Of a stretch of 64,000 bases of DNA, positions 12,774 to 25,523 are shown in pieces. The stretch's first letter is position 1. Every line of letters starts with the position of its first letter. The notes under the pieces are model-generated. The model saw only the letters and a list, made by a program, of their open reading frames with translations. It had not been told where the DNA came from and searched no databases. This DNA is from Solenopsis invicta. Its lineage: Eukaryota; Arthropoda; Insecta; Hymenoptera; Formicidae. The stretch lies in the NCBI RefSeq assembly GCF_016802725.1, contig NC_052673.1, forward strand, positions 12,039,037 to 12,103,036. The letters are read 5' to 3'. The position numbers were made by a program, and so were the translations under genes.

Positions 12774-15004
12774 AAAGCGCGTCTACGCACTGCTGGCTAT
12801 TGATTATGCATCCCAGTTATTGTCGATGTACTTTCCAATATTGCATTCTATCTCCTCGTACTATGTCGCTATTATGTTTATTAAGCGCCAGTGGCATATA
12901 GTGCATTATGGTATACAGCTCGACAATCAGTGTCTCTTAACACTCCGCAGCACAAATCACAGTATACAACCGGCATTGTTATCGGTGAATATTTGCTTTT
13001 CCCTGTTCTATTTTCTTTTGATATTTTTGGTCGTGAAAAGTGAATGTGTCATGTAAAATAGATTTTATTAACAACTTTACAAATCTTTTGATTGTGTCTA
13101 ATATCAATCAGCATTCTTCATATGCACGTTAAATCGATACGAGCGAACATAGATTTCATCGCCGTAAGCCATGCTCAGTGCCCCGAAATCTTATATTAAA
13201 AAGATCAAAGCCGCAGTCGCTCCTTCGGCACATGCACATTTACCCCGCTCGCTTTGCTACAGTATTTGCAGTCGAGTTGTATACGCATTATATGCATCGT
13301 CTTTATGCGCACGTCGGTGCGACTTCTCACAGAATTGCGTATGAGCTCGCAGGTTGCCGCCAGCTTTATATTTCAACATACGCGGATGGTCTTTCGCATT
13401 CGTTTGTATATTCATTACTTCGAGTTAGGATACTTGATGTCAGGTAAAGCATGTGATATTTTATTCGACAGATCACTCTATCGAGATGATTTTGCGTTAA
13501 TAAATTAGCGAGACGAGTCCATCTAATCGAACGAAATTAATCATCTCTATCAATCATATAATTAATGCAAGTAAAATCCAGATTCGAAACTTGATTACGA
13601 TGAGATGCATTTTGACATTACATTCGTGTGATTTATGTCTTTATTTATTTATTTTCTTTTATTGAGATCCGAGCTCACCAGTCGGCACGAGTGTTACTGA
13701 ATTTCATGATTATAATAATCCAACAATTAAAAATTAATGATTTAATAACTTCTAATTTTTTTTGCTATTTAATCATTTAATATGACGCTTTTATATCGTA
13801 GTGTAATTTTAAGACAATTTCTCAAGCTTTATAATAAATAGTAAAAAAAGAATTCTTCTTAAAAAATTTCTTTCGAATTATTGTGAAGATTATATAGAGC
13901 AATGTAGCCATGTTGAATTAAATTGGCTCGAAGGGCTCGTACACATTCGTTGCTATTCTGTGTCACGTTACTGTGAAAGCGTCGATTGATCTTCTGATGA
14001 AATCAATACAATTACGTACGAATAATAATATTATACAGGATGCGTTTGATTCGCGATCTCTACCAATTTTCAATTGCACTCCGGCGAACGGGTAGATTTA
14101 CATCGTGTCGACATCGTGCGCCTAAGGGTTAAATTGCCATATACGCAACGTGGCAGTGCGCGTTATGCAACGCTATCTTTAGTACCGTATGTGCGATCGC
14201 TAATCGTGATTTCGAGGCGTCGGCGCGCGTTTATGTATCTCTCCATGTAACCTCATGTTCATTTATTATGCGGTGCCGCGCGCTGCTCTTTCGTCGATGT
14301 AAATTGTTGAATGATATTGCAACATGCAATTTCGAGTTAATGTACCGAGTAGGAGGAAGTGGAATTTTTAATCTTTTAAGCGTCATATTTACGTCCGTAA
14401 AAGATAAACATCAGTATTGCTTTAATATCGATAAATATAAACTTTATAGGATATTTACCATCGTACCGTTGTAATCGTAGGTTTTATATCTAACGCACCT
14501 ACATACAACTTTTTGTCGTTTTTGCTTTATTAAAATCTATTTTTACTAGTTCTGCTGAATGCAAATTTTTAACCTATATTTGTATCAAATGTTACAGTTT
14601 AATCGGTATAATATTAGCGTAAATATTTTGAAATAATTGTCGCGCCTAGGTGCAACGTTGTATAACATGTGTCAATACCGGAGCACAAGAACGCTCAAGT
14701 TTGAAGGATAACGGTAGGATCTATGAAGCAAATATTAATGCGTTTAGATCGTATTGGCGTGGCATCTGTGCGCGCGTGTCGACATGGGTGTCGTCGTCGA
14801 CGGGATTAAGTTAAGCCGTTGTCAGACGATACTACGCCTGGTGCTACCCGTAAAGTCGCTCGGATATGGATGAAAATACGCTGTATTATTGATACGCGCG
14901 GCAAGGTAAACACTTCCCAAGCGATACGTGTCTCTGCGTGGAAGTCGTGGCAAAAAGCCCTCGAAGGGGGTGAACCGTGCGGCGGAACGTTGGGCTCTCT
15001 CGCC
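12774..15004. other. No supported gene
   Basis: Mostly AT-rich with small CpG-rich patches at 14090-14300 and 14640-15000. A short sequence at 14034-14060 (TACAGGATGCGTTTG) weakly resembles the transposon ends noted at 19723, 55890 and 62775. Overlapping frames at 13178-13508 and 14806-15241 agree with no single reading. Confidence 0.5.
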
Positions 15005-15049
15005 ATATTTACAGTCGAGATGCAGATATCCGCGTGCAAACATGCATCG
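15005..15049. repeat. Conserved two-block motif, copy 1
   Basis: Two blocks, TATTTACAGTCGAGATGCAG extended by ATA (23 nt) and CGCGTGCAAACATGCATCG (19 nt), are separated here by 2 nt. Both blocks recur without any difference at 17016-17067. The DNA on either side is much less similar, apart from loosely alike GC-rich sequence upstream. Read on the minus strand it contains GTAAATA and TGTTTGC, which resemble forkhead-factor sites. That link is inference. Confidence 0.75.
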
Positions 15050-16926
15050 TTTCTTCACGAGCAAAAACACGTACAGGATGTACAGAATCCCGACCATGAT
15101 TTTAATAACAGATCTTGCGATGAATATAACATCAGTCCTTTTTACCTTAAAGAAATGATATCTCGAGGAAAATCTGTAAATTTTTTTACGGCCTTTTTAT
15201 TATCTTTTCACATTCCATTAGAAAGCTTGGTCGATAATTAAAGCTCCGAGTATAAGTTTCGAAGGAGTGAACTTTGCTTCAATTCAAATGCGTACAATGA
15301 GATCTTGTTATTTGATTGAACCTCAGAAGTTTACTTTTTGTGAAAAGGATTTTATTTTCAATTTTTTGCAAGCAAAGAAAACTAGTTTTTTTCCATTTTA
15401 ATTAAGAATTAACTCCGTCCGACCAACTCCGAGTTGGTCAAGAAATTTCTGACGTAATGTTGCGATTGAAGATCTAGGATCACGCTTTTTAGTCTCCTGC
15501 ATGTGCATGAAATCATTCAGTGAATGATATATATAGCAGCGTACTTTCTTCCGAGACAATAAAAGTCTTGAAGTATTATTTAAAAGTTGAGCATTCGCGA
15601 GACCGGTGTCTGCTTGCTTCTTTCACTTCGTGATTTTACGATAGCCATCGATATCGGAAATTGAATGTTTTTGTACTTTCGTCTCTTATTTCTTTGAAAT
15701 AAGATTCACGAGCATTATTCACTACTGACGAGTACAATGAAGAATATTACCTTTTCAATTCTGCCGGATTACATAATCCGCTTAGATTCTTGATTAAGTT
15801 TCATTGAAATAAATAGTAAATATCTAGTTTCTTAAGACCCGTACATTCATGAATGGTGATACATATAGGACACACCGTACATGATGTAGAAAATAATAAT
15901 GTCATTAGTTTACGTTTAGAAAATAGATTATCCGGAAGAGAGTAAACTGTCCTTTTGATTTTGTTCCTGGCGAAATAAAAGTATCGCGAAGCGACTTACG
16001 TCGCTTTCGCGAGAAGAACGAAAAGGGAGAATTATCGCATCGTGTTTCCGAAGCTTTTTATCTCGGCGACGAATCGCTTGAACGCCTCAACAGAGTCGCT
16101 CTGTCTACACACGAATGAACACACTCGAAGTCTAATCGCGTTGGAAGTCAGCCTCCGGCGTGTATTTTTCCCTAACTTCGTTACGGCCGCGGTTATTTGC
16201 TCGCGCCTGTTTGTGCATTCGTTACATCGGTTTGCGTGCCGGTGCCGGCTTCCCTCCGACTTTTGACTTCGTTAGTTCGAGTTATGATTCGGAATCGCCG
16301 CAGGTGCGATTATGCCGCTGCATGTAACATCGGCGTGGTCGATGGTAGATAAGTAAGCGGACGTTACTGCGTCGAGCACGCCAAGCTGTTAATGCATAGT
16401 TTTTCAGCCCATTTAAGCATCAATTACTTAACATTTAGCTTACTTTATTTCAGTTTACATCAAAATTACACGTAGGACTGTGAAGCACTGTATGTAAATA
16501 TTGCAACAGTTTTTTTTTTTTTTTTAACATTGTAATATCGATGGCCGTGTTATTATCATTTAACGTGATCATTAATTTATTACTCGCGATTCAATATTTA
16601 ATTTTATTATTACAGTATGTAAATATTAAATGTCTCGGCATTTTTCCCTTTTCGAAAGACTCTTTGTCGTATTATCCTCTGTGTAGACGCGATAGAGAGT
16701 CAGCCATAGGCAATGTACGATTTCGAAGAGCTAATTAATCTCGCAATGGTCACACAAGGCAGGCAAACGTTAACTAATGCGCGGCTGAAACGTTATCTTC
16801 GATCCGGCATTCGAGGTAATTGTCGCTGTTCCGGTCAAAAGTCAAGCCGAAGTACCTCAAAGCCGGAGCGTGTTTGCGCGTAACCCGAGGCGAACGAAGA
16901 TACCTAACCCTCTCGAAAGGGATGGT
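15050..16926. other. No supported gene; two short perfect palindromes
   Basis: AT-rich to about 15950, then mixed. Perfect short palindromes lie at 15421-15439 (GACCAACTC, one base, GAGTTGGTC) and 15765-15780 (CGGATTA CA TAATCCG). A poly-T run lies at 16510-16526. The segment 15861-15880 (GGACACACCGTAC) faintly resembles a reversed transposon end. Confidence 0.5.
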
Positions 16927-16978
16927 AGTAGAGTGGTGGTGGCGGCAGCGGCAGCGGCGGCGGTGCCGGTGGCGGCGA
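16927..16978. repeat. GGN trinucleotide-type repeat
   Basis: An imperfect GGT/GGC/AGC array gives Val/Ala-rich or Pro-rich translations. It accounts for part of the 181-codon frame at 16870-17415, which I therefore do not call a gene. Confidence 0.8.
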
Positions 16979-17015
16979 GGATCGAAAACCGCGTGAGCGG
17001 CGCGGCTCGAGAGTC

Positions 17016-17067
17016 GTATTTACAGTCGAGATGCAGATACTCACCACCCGCGTGCAAACATGCATCG
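17016..17067. repeat. Conserved two-block motif, copy 2
   Basis: The second copy of the motif at 15005-15049. The 23-nt and 19-nt blocks are identical, but the spacer is 9 nt here, against 2 nt in the first copy. The offset between copies is 2011 bp in the same orientation. In one minus frame both copies read YLHLDCKY, but flanking codons are poorly conserved and the spacing change of 7 is not a multiple of three, so conservation at DNA level is the simpler reading. Confidence 0.75.
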
Positions 17068-17862
17068 CGCCCGTATTTGTGCACTGTGTGCGCGAGACGA
17101 TGGGCGCGCCATCGTTGCCGTTGCACACACTCCGTCGGCTCCGAATCGGCGCGGCGGGCCCGTACAGACTGCGGCGGTGTACTTTTCCTAACGTCATTAT
17201 CTTCGCCCGAGGGATTGCATGGGTATTCGTTACCCGTCGGTTTCGCATATGCCCGCGCGTTTCTCTTCTCTCTCTCTCTTTCTCTTTCTTTCCCCGGTTT
17301 TTCTCCGCGCCGCGCGCGACGCGGTATACATCGTTGTCGCCGTCGTTGTTGTCGTCGTGGCCGCCGCGGATTTTCTCGTCAGTATGCTAACGCATTCCGC
17401 CGGTCGGATGAATAAAAAGAGAGAAAGAGAGGAAAAAAAGCGAAGGAAAACGAACGAAACGAGGGGAGAAGGGCGACGAGACGGTGGGAAAAAATGGCCG
17501 AATCGAAACAGCCCGCGGCATCGTCGCCGCGCACCGCGCCGCCGCGCCGTCTCTCGTCATTGTGCTCCTCGCGTTATACATAATACATGCGCGCGGGTAA
17601 TATTAGTACGGCGAACGCGACGACTCTTTTGACGGGACGTCGTTACCGGCGCTTCCACGTCTCTCTCTTTCTCTCTCTCTCCCCCCGGAGCCTTCGCATT
17701 TTCTGCCCCTCCTCCGCTGGCAGCATCCACTACCTTTTTAATGGCCCTCGTTCGCTTTTGCGCGCGAGAGTATTAATTTTCTTGTCGCTCCTCGCTGGGT
17801 GATCTCACCGCACAAGATTCGCGCGGTAGCCTCTCTCCTTCGTCTCCCTCCCCTCCTCTCTT

Positions 17863-17895
<33 letters not shown>

Positions 17896-18129
17896 TTATC
17901 TGCTTCTCTTTACTTTCTTAAATAATAATTTACATGCAGATGCGCTTTGCTCACAGCCGTGTTGCTGGGAGTAGCCGCTCATATTTTAGTTTCGTAACAC
18001 ATGTTTAATGTATTATGCAGAAGTTTCATGTATCATTTTTGCAAGTGAGAATTTTAATCAATAAATTAGTAGTAGGAAGAACAGTGACGCTCTTAATACA
18101 GCAATATTTATTTTAATATCAATGGAATC
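17068..18129. other. CpG-rich island and pyrimidine-rich tract; no supported gene
   Basis: Bases 17068-17820 are very CpG-rich, with overlapping Arg/Ser-rich frames on both strands. A CT-rich low-complexity tract runs from about 17831 to 17905, with pure (TC)n at about 17870-17890. AT-rich sequence follows. Confidence 0.55.
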
Positions 18130-18372
18130 TCAATTTGAGGATTCGAGCTCAATTATAATCAGTTCCGATACGTATTGAGTTAAGCACTGTTCTATTTTGT
18201 TCAATTCTATCTTTGTTCGCTCGACGAACGCGTTATTACTTAACCATACCACAAGTAATGATCGAGCCGCAGGAAGCGCGTGATCGATCGGCACTTGATT
18301 TGTGCGTGCATCATTAACGAACTGTAATATCGCTTCTGCGAAATCTCGGAGATAGATGCGCGTATCGTAGCT
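18130..18372 (-). pseudogene. Exon-like or decayed coding segment, unrecognised
   Basis: The frame is open for 81 codons including the stop and contains no ATG, so it would have to be an internal-to-terminal exon or a remnant. The translation is natural-looking, with SYDTRIYLRDFAEAILQF near the start and SLLVVWLSNNAFVERTKIEL in the middle. A 3' splice site CTTCGCAG precedes it at 18373, with a branch-like TTCTAAT about 18 nt upstream. Reading the same frame further upstream (18390-18640) gives further protein-like stretches broken by at least four stops, which suggests decay of a longer gene. A 128-codon plus-strand frame covers 18394-18780 in the same DNA and competes with that reading. The family is unknown. 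Confidence 0.25.
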
Positions 18373-18393
18373 CTGCGAAGTGATCAATTAGAA

Positions 18394-18780
18394 TTGCTTC
18401 AAGGATACCGATGCAATACCGCGTGGTGGGGGAAAGAATGTATCGTCGCTTCGTTATTCGATCGCGCATTCATGTTACATCCTCGCAAAATGTATCTCGC
18501 GTTCTCGTATCACCGGAGTCCTCTAACGAGCGATGTCGAACGCATTAAAGGGTTCATCCGATTTAACGAAGCCACATATTGCACGAAATTTACATCCACT
18601 CTGCCGCTACGGGGGTTGCATAATGCTCCCGCTTACATCTTTCATGAGGCATGCGTGTTAAGCGTTATAAATGAATGGAAATGCGATTTTTGGAAAACTG
18701 TCAGCTTATCTAGTTTCTTTTTCTTTGATATGTCAATCGTATTAAACTCTTTCGAATGTGACGGATATGATATCAAATGA
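18394..18780 (+). CDS. Unrecognised 128-codon open frame
   Basis: The frame is uninterrupted, with ordinary amino-acid composition in its first 100 residues (for example DVERIKGFIRFNEATYCTKF). It has aromatic and cysteine residues throughout and a phenylalanine-rich patch near the C-terminus. It starts 7 bp from the upstream edge (18387) of the open frame of the minus-strand segment at 18130-18372, head to head. No splice or promoter signal was found. It may be the antisense shadow of a decayed minus-strand gene, or a real exon. I recognise no motif. Confidence 0.15.
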   Translation: MLQGYRCNTAWWGKECIVASLFDRAFMLHPRKMYLAFSYHRSPLTSDVERIKGFIRFNEATYCTKFTSTLPLRGLHNAPAYIFHEACVLSVINEWKCDFWKTVSLSSFFFFDMSIVLNSFECDGYDIK

Positions 18781-19722
18781 CGGGGATAAAATATATATTT
18801 TAACTAAAACATTATAAACTATGTTGTTTATTAATTGTAATTTTTATTTGAATTTGAATGGATGCAATGTGCAATATCATTTTAACAATAAAAAATATAA
18901 TAAAATAGTAGTATAAAGCTGTTGAAAACATTTTAATAAGTGTAAAATTGCATATGCGAATAAAGTGTGATCGGATCATATTTTTCAGAAACAAAGTCAT
19001 CGTGTACTATGCTTGGATTTAAATTGAAAAACACTTTTATCTTGTGGAGAATGTATCTAAAAACGTTCGTACATGCTCGGATTATTTTTATTATTTATTG
19101 TTTTAGCGATTTATTTTATGTGATGTCTCACGTGTAAAATGCGTTTTCTCTCTCAACGGATTTAGCGAGATCGTCGCTCTGCGCGCGCTCATAAAATTCG
19201 TGCTCGTGCACAGTGTATAAAATAGATACTCGAAATTTTTCGACTATGCATTGTTACGGCCGACATCTTTCGCGAATCCGTCGCGGTCATGTGTATAATT
19301 TAATAAGCGACCGATTTGCTCGCTTTCACGGCAACCGCTCCGTTTCCCGATAATATCTGGAGTTTTCGCAAACCGGACGGGTCTCGACAAAGAGGGTGGA
19401 ATTTGCGCATACTTATAGACAATAGAGGGAGGTCCACCGATCGCAAAAGATCTCCTCCCTTTCTCACTGTATTATTACTCCGTCTCTCTCATTCTGTCCG
19501 CTGCCTTCTTGCTCGGAACTATGTCGAGAGATCGAGAGTGAGTTGGGCCTTCGCTCGGCAGTAATTAAACGAAGCGCGTTGCGCCTTTAAAGACTTTGAA
19601 AACTCGCGCCGTAAATTACGCGTGCCGACGCTCACGTCGGCCGCGCGCCATCGCCTTTGCCCGTTTGCTGACGAAGAAAAACGAGGCGCAAATATTAAGC
19701 CGAACCGCACGGATGTCTAGCG
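18781..19722. other. No supported gene
   Basis: AT-rich to about 19130, then CpG-rich to 19700. The frame at 19316-19564 has no recognisable feature. Confidence 0.5.
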
Positions 19723-19750
19723 TATAGGATGTTTCACAACTATCGAACGA
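19723..19750 (+). mobile_element. Transposon terminus fragment (TATAGGATGTTTC type)
   Basis: TATAGGATGTTTCACAACTA followed by TCGAAC resembles 62775-62800 (TACAGAGTGTCCCGAAACTA then TCGTAC) and, more weakly, 55890-55910. The shared core TA-AGGRTGTYYCR-AACTATCG suggests one repeat family. No partner end was found nearby, so this is a solo terminus or a truncated copy. Confidence 0.4.
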
Positions 19751-19835
19751 TGCTATCAGATTTTTCAAGGGATATTTCAATAACTAATTCATTGACGAAT
19801 ATAACATCAATTTTCCCTTTATTAAAATTTTACAG

Positions 19836-20056
19836 CGAATTCAATCATAAGTATAGCTAAAAAAAAATTTAGAAATTATTTTTCAATATCGAGAACCTTT
19901 ATTCATGAAAATTTAATCACAGATCCTATTTATTTCGATAAGGAAGCCAATGAAGAATCGTCGATGTATTTACTTTTATATTATGTTGCTCGCGTAATGG
20001 ATATAGATGTTTCAGACGTTGAAGCAATTTTTTCTAATTTGAGCAACAGACGATAG
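19836..20056 (+). CDS. Exon-like segment, possible terminal exon, unrecognised
   Basis: A strong 3' splice site (pyrimidine-rich TTTTCCC then TTTTACAG) ends at 19835. The frame following it is open for 72 residues to a TAG at 20054. The C-terminal 50 residues look convincingly protein-like, with IHENLITDPIYFDKEANEES and MYLLLYYVARVMDIDVSDVE, ending SNLSNRR. The DNA is AT-rich, so a chance frame of this quality is less expected. The exon would begin two bases into a codon. It lies about 100 bp downstream of a transposon end, so it could be transposon-borne or a gene fragment carried by one. I recognise no domain and found no upstream exon. Confidence 0.3.
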
Positions 20057-23000
20057 AACGAGTTTGAAACGTCTTGTATGAATACGTCTCTGCTTTTTCG
20101 ACTTCTTCTTTATAGCCAGTATGGCGCACCATGGACTTTTCTTAGTAATGACTCTTTGGCTCTTTCAACGTGCCACCGTTTATCGGAGTTATTGCCGGCT
20201 GACGTTCGCGCCCTCCTCGCGCAATCCCGTTCCCCCTTTCCGGCGGCCATTGGAAAGTAATGTATCAGGGTAACTGTTTCTTCGCGTTGGGATATACGAT
20301 CTCAAAGGGTTAAATGGGTCTCCGGGATTTCTAAAGTCGAGGGAGCCGTTATGAGACAGTCTGAACGCGCCGCGTTTAACTTCCGGTAATACATCGCGAC
20401 GTCTTTCATTCGACTCACTCAATATTACTCGGAAAGATGAACGGAGAAATCTATCTCGATGCGTGCTTTCGTAGGAATTACAGAAAGTATCGGCGAGACG
20501 TAAAGGCGAACTAAAGAAGCTCGTTTTACTATAATGTATGGCTGCCTGAAAAATTAATTTAGTGCTTTTGCGCACGAGAACTCTTGTAATTAATTGTAAG
20601 TATCTCGTTACTTATTCGGCTTCTTTAAATATAAAGAGTTCTCTGGTTTATACAAAAAAGTGGATTCACCTTAATCAAAAAAGAAAAAAAAATTAATAGC
20701 TTTATTTATACTGGCCTGAGTCGACAGTTTCAACGCATATGAAATGGGTCACAAAGATCGTTCGCATATTTTCATGAAATCGCATTGAAATTCTTATAAG
20801 ACTTAAAATGTAATCGTCGTGCGAATAGCCACCCTAACCGTCTAAGTGTTATAAGGTAGAGAGTAAGCTATTTCACATTTAACTTCGCCCTACGTTAAAT
20901 GACGTAGCGTACCTCTAAGCTAACACACCGCCACTATACGCTGAAAATGGCGACAACGTATATTTCGCAGCGACGCATTTAATGCCCGCTTATCCTATGA
21001 CTTTTGGCCGCCGCGGAAATTCTACAGTAATTACGAATACGATATTCATTGCGTGCAACGACGAAATTTCACGCGGCATTCCATTAAATTCCTTCGTCGA
21101 AATTGACGTTATTACCGCTGCAAGTCGCTCACTATGTTCATCACACAAATAAGCGAACAATCCGAGAGATTAAAGTACACCACGATATATAGCCCTAATT
21201 AACACAACTTCCGAAGGTATATGATAAATTCCGCATCATAATTCGCGCGTCGCTTTATGATATTCCCCGACGCTGCTTTTTCCCACTGTACATTTTATAA
21301 AGCAGTTTTGCTTTGCAAACTTTACGGTAAGTGTGCGGGCGATGCGAAATCGGGAGTGTGGTGGGTGCTTTTTTTTTAAGCCTATATCGGAATAACGCGT
21401 CGAGAGAGAACGGAGGAAAACACTTTGAACGGGAGTTTTAGCGCCGTATAATTATAAGCTTCTTGTACCGATTTCGCGGCAGTTGCGCCGCACGGAATAA
21501 TCAGATAAATTTCAGTCTCGTGGTTTGGAAAGTGCGATACGCACGTTTAATGCAAGCACAGAGCAAGTGCGCTGAGAGCGCCCATGGAGTTTATGTACGT
21601 TTTAATGCAGTTAACGGCGTAATCGCCGCATCGCGGTGTTAACGCAACGCGGCGTGTCATTACACGGCGATTTTAATCGCTCGAGCGTTTCAACTTCGAA
21701 AGTCAATTACATCGATATCGAAGCGGCTTTGATCACAATTCTCCCCCGCGTAATTACAGATACGGCAGACAAAGCGGCGGGACATGGAATACGACTGGAT
21801 CGTTTTCATTAAAAGCTAACGACGGCGGGAAAGATACGCCGCCAGTCTATCTCGCTTTCTAACGTCGTAAAAATCTGTCCCCGATTGTCGAAGGTCGTAT
21901 TAGGCCTCGCACGCTTCTCCATCTGAGAATTTTTCGTCTCATGCCGAGTGATTGCCAATAACGAAACTCCCCGTACGATTCTGGCGATTGATAGTGAAGG
22001 TGATTGTCGAATACGTTAATTTTCGCTATTGAGATTTGCACAAACGAACGGCTCCGTCATCAGCTTTGTACGTATCGTGGAATCTGAATATTCTTAAAGT
22101 CTGCAACACATTCAATACGATATAATAACACAAACATCGATGCTGATATTCTTAAGGCATGAGATAAAATCGAATATCAATTTATTACGTCTCAGGGCAA
22201 GACAGGTACGTCGAAGTGCACTTTAAGCGCATGCAACGTGAAACAACCGCACCATACTTTACCACGCCATCGTTTCTTTATGACCCTTTATCAATATCTC
22301 GCCGTCATGGCGCAACGTTCTTGTAATTATCTTTCCTTGTCTTGCGACGATGTCGTGAGCAGGGATAACATGCAAAAACTTCTCTTTCCTTTCTCTTTTT
22401 TTTTTTTTTTTTTTTGTAAAAACTTCTCGCTCGTCGCATCTGCTTTGCCGGCATAATCGGACGACGGCTTTGACGAATCAATCAGTCGGCCGCGTCAGGT
22501 TCTGCAATTCAAATGAGAATTTTCCATGGGTTCGCATACGCGCTCGACTCACCATGCGTACAGGGCCTCTAACTCGCGCCGCGCGCTGCGTTCGATAAAG
22601 CGAACTGCATCCACCTGGACTGCGTTATTATGGGATGAGTCCGCATATCCACCGCCGTCGCTCTAAAAGCCTCGATCCGTACTATTACCCCTTCCCCGTG
22701 CTTTTAACCACATCGGCTCCGATATCGCCGATAATCTTGCTAGCGCCGGAAGAAATTTTGGGAAATCATATATATATAGTGACCAATATGCGATAGGTGA
22801 TCCGCACTTTCGACGATTTTCATCTGATAACGTGATCAGTAACAGACAAGTGTTAATATTAGCACGATCAAGTAACAGAATGGCATTTTTATTATTAGTG
22901 CACGGAAGGAACGATTTTGTTGAAATAGAAATCTGAAAATAATTATCTTGATCCGTTAAAAAGACTATGTTAAATATTTAAGCTGGCTTATACGCTGGCT

Positions 23001-25523
23001 TTAAGAATATCAAAACTTTTTGCAGCAATATTATCAATGCTTGAATGTCTGCATAATTATTTTGGTTTAATAAAATTATTTTCTAGCTAAATTTTTAAAT
23101 AGTGCAATTTTTTTCGTATGTGCGATATATGTGAAAAGTTAAATTTTCTCTTTTACAATTAAAGAAAATTAAAATTTGATTAATCAATAATATTTCTAAT
23201 GTGGAGCAAATTCTAGGTACCTTGTTTCGCGAAAAGAATTTATCGATGAGACTGTTTCGTTTTATACATACATTGTTGACGTAAATCTTGCAAGATAGTT
23301 TGGATATCAGATTGTCGAGGACCAATCCCTAGAAGCGTAAGACCGGTGCCGAGACTTTAGCTTCGGGCACAGTAATCTTAGCCACTTTGCTACTCGGTAT
23401 CGCGTATAGGTTCGAGTTACACCAGGTTGCGCTACACTTTTCGTGATACTCGTTATCTTACCCTAGAAGCTGGGACGACGTAGTGCTGCTGATCGGCTGA
23501 AATATCGCCCGAGTTGAAGTAGATAGTACATACACATACTCCAAATATCTTTTACCCACGTGAAATAATATTACAAGAGAGCTCGCGTAAATCATGAAAT
23601 TAATTATTGTTGAAGTATTGAAATATATTCATTTATTTACAATTTGTTTACACGTATAAATATAAGAAAAGAAGGCATAATTTTATAATTTTTATAAAAC
23701 AGCGAAAGGATTAGTTGGGTGCTAAATAAATACACGCATACCAAGAGAGGGATATAAGTAATTATTTAAAACAATGTGGACCGCGATCATCGAATGAATT
23801 ATAAATTATATGCATTTACAATTTCACGATTGGAAAATAACTATATTTCAGTTGGTACACTTGACAAGTAGCCCGCGCATTCATTCCGAGTCAGTCTACG
23901 AAAACACGGAAAACGCGTGAATCGGTAGGGCAGAGTCGCAACATTGGGGAAAGCAATGCGCTCGTTTGGTGCATCCCAAATGCGACGCGGGCGCTTCCAC
24001 GAGGTGGGCGTTACGCCACGTACGACGAAATTTATGGTGTAAGCTCCTTCGAATCGACGTGCGCTTTGCTGAAATTCTCGAGTGATCAGTGTGTAGGAAG
24101 TTCGTCGGATATTCTGAATTCCTAATGCAATTCACGTAGAGACTAGAGCGCCTGTGGGAAATGTACCCGCGACATGTATACATATATATGTGCGTCTGTG
24201 TTTGCACACATATGTGCGTCTTTCCTGCGTGCGTGTGTGCCGACAAAGATCACGCAAACCTACCCGGTATCTGTACGAAAGTTTCGCCGCAAGAAGGCTA
24301 TAAAGTGGGCAATAATCATCCTCGGGCAAGCGGAAATACGCGGCCGTATGGGAAAAAAGTTAACCAGCTTTGAGTCAAGTTTCTCCGCTCGTTACGATTC
24401 CACGTCATACGTCTTCTCTAGATAACGTCGCGCAGTTTCCGGATGAAATAAGTGGGATCATCCTGCCTCGGGAGCCGAAGGTTCCTCAGGGTCGTTCGAC
24501 GCTCCAGATAAAACGGAAGCTCTTTGCGCGCTTTCCGCCGTGGCGCTTTTAGTAGCGCCGTGTTGGTTGAAAGCGTCGCGCCGAGACACTCCCAAATAGG
24601 CAGATGCTCGAGAAATTTTTTTTTATATTTTTCTATATCAGGAGAGAGAAAAATCTTGGCAACGCGTAACGACAACATGAAGATGGGCTCTCACAGGCCG
24701 TTAATTATACAGAAGTCGGACTTTTGTCGCCTATGATCCCACGGGCTTCCGCAGGGTCGTTACAAGTTTTGTAATGAAGCACTTTTTCCAATTATAAAGT
24801 CGTCTAGACTGCAGTGGGGAAAACAGCATATTTTTCCGCGAAATAGAGCAGAGCTAATTTCTCTTAATTAAGTGATATTTTCTTCTCAGGAGCACAAAGA
24901 ATACGTCGATTGTAATTATTTAAGTAAAAAGCACTTCTATTAATTATTGTACACGTAAATTCCAAGTCACTGTGAATATCGATGATTATTAAGCAAAGTA
25001 CACGCGTATCTCGAGCAATTCAATTAGGATAACAACGGAATAATATTTTATTATACCAAGACGCTTCCGTCTGAGAATATGAATGAAACGACGTAAAAGG
25101 ACTTTCAAGATCGCATTTCTATAGCAGCCGCATAACAAATGGTTCTTTAAAATATTGTATACATCTTTACAGACATGTTACTATTATCGTGTCTCATATA
25201 TCAAACGAGAAACGAGATTTGCTTAACTAAAAGGCGCGCGGAAAAATAGTTTGATATACGCGGAAGTGACCCGACGACCCTCTATTTATCAATCGTACGT
25301 GTATACACTATACTTAAACACGCTATCGAAGGCGCCTGTGGTCGTCGTGAGAACACGAATCGCGTTCGCGCGGTGCGTGTAAATAACGGGCGAATTTGTA
25401 AAACCGCCGATCCATTTGCGCGGCACTCGAGCGTGCCGAAGTCGTCGCCAACCTAATACTTCCTTAGAACTACGTTACGTCGCGTCGTTCGGCGCCGATA
25501 GCTTTCGGCTGGCTAGTAGCTGC

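Noticed and set aside
12363..12803. 146-codon plus-strand frame
   Set aside because: No motif or splice signal, its end is in the G-rich tract, and an opposing frame overlaps it.
13661..13700. TCGGCACGAG, resembling a cDNA-library adaptor
   Set aside because: Only ten bases match, the full adaptor with its GAATTC site is absent, and the flanks look like normal genomic DNA.
16870..17415. Joint-longest plus-strand frame (181 codons)
   Set aside because: It runs through a GGN repeat and a CpG-rich island; translation is poly-Ala/Val then Arg/Ser-rich, and other frames are open in the same DNA.
23330..23540. Possible tRNA or other small RNA because of GGTTCGAGTTACACC
   Set aside because: It resembles a tRNA B box only loosely, and I could not find an A box or acceptor-stem pairing at the right distance.
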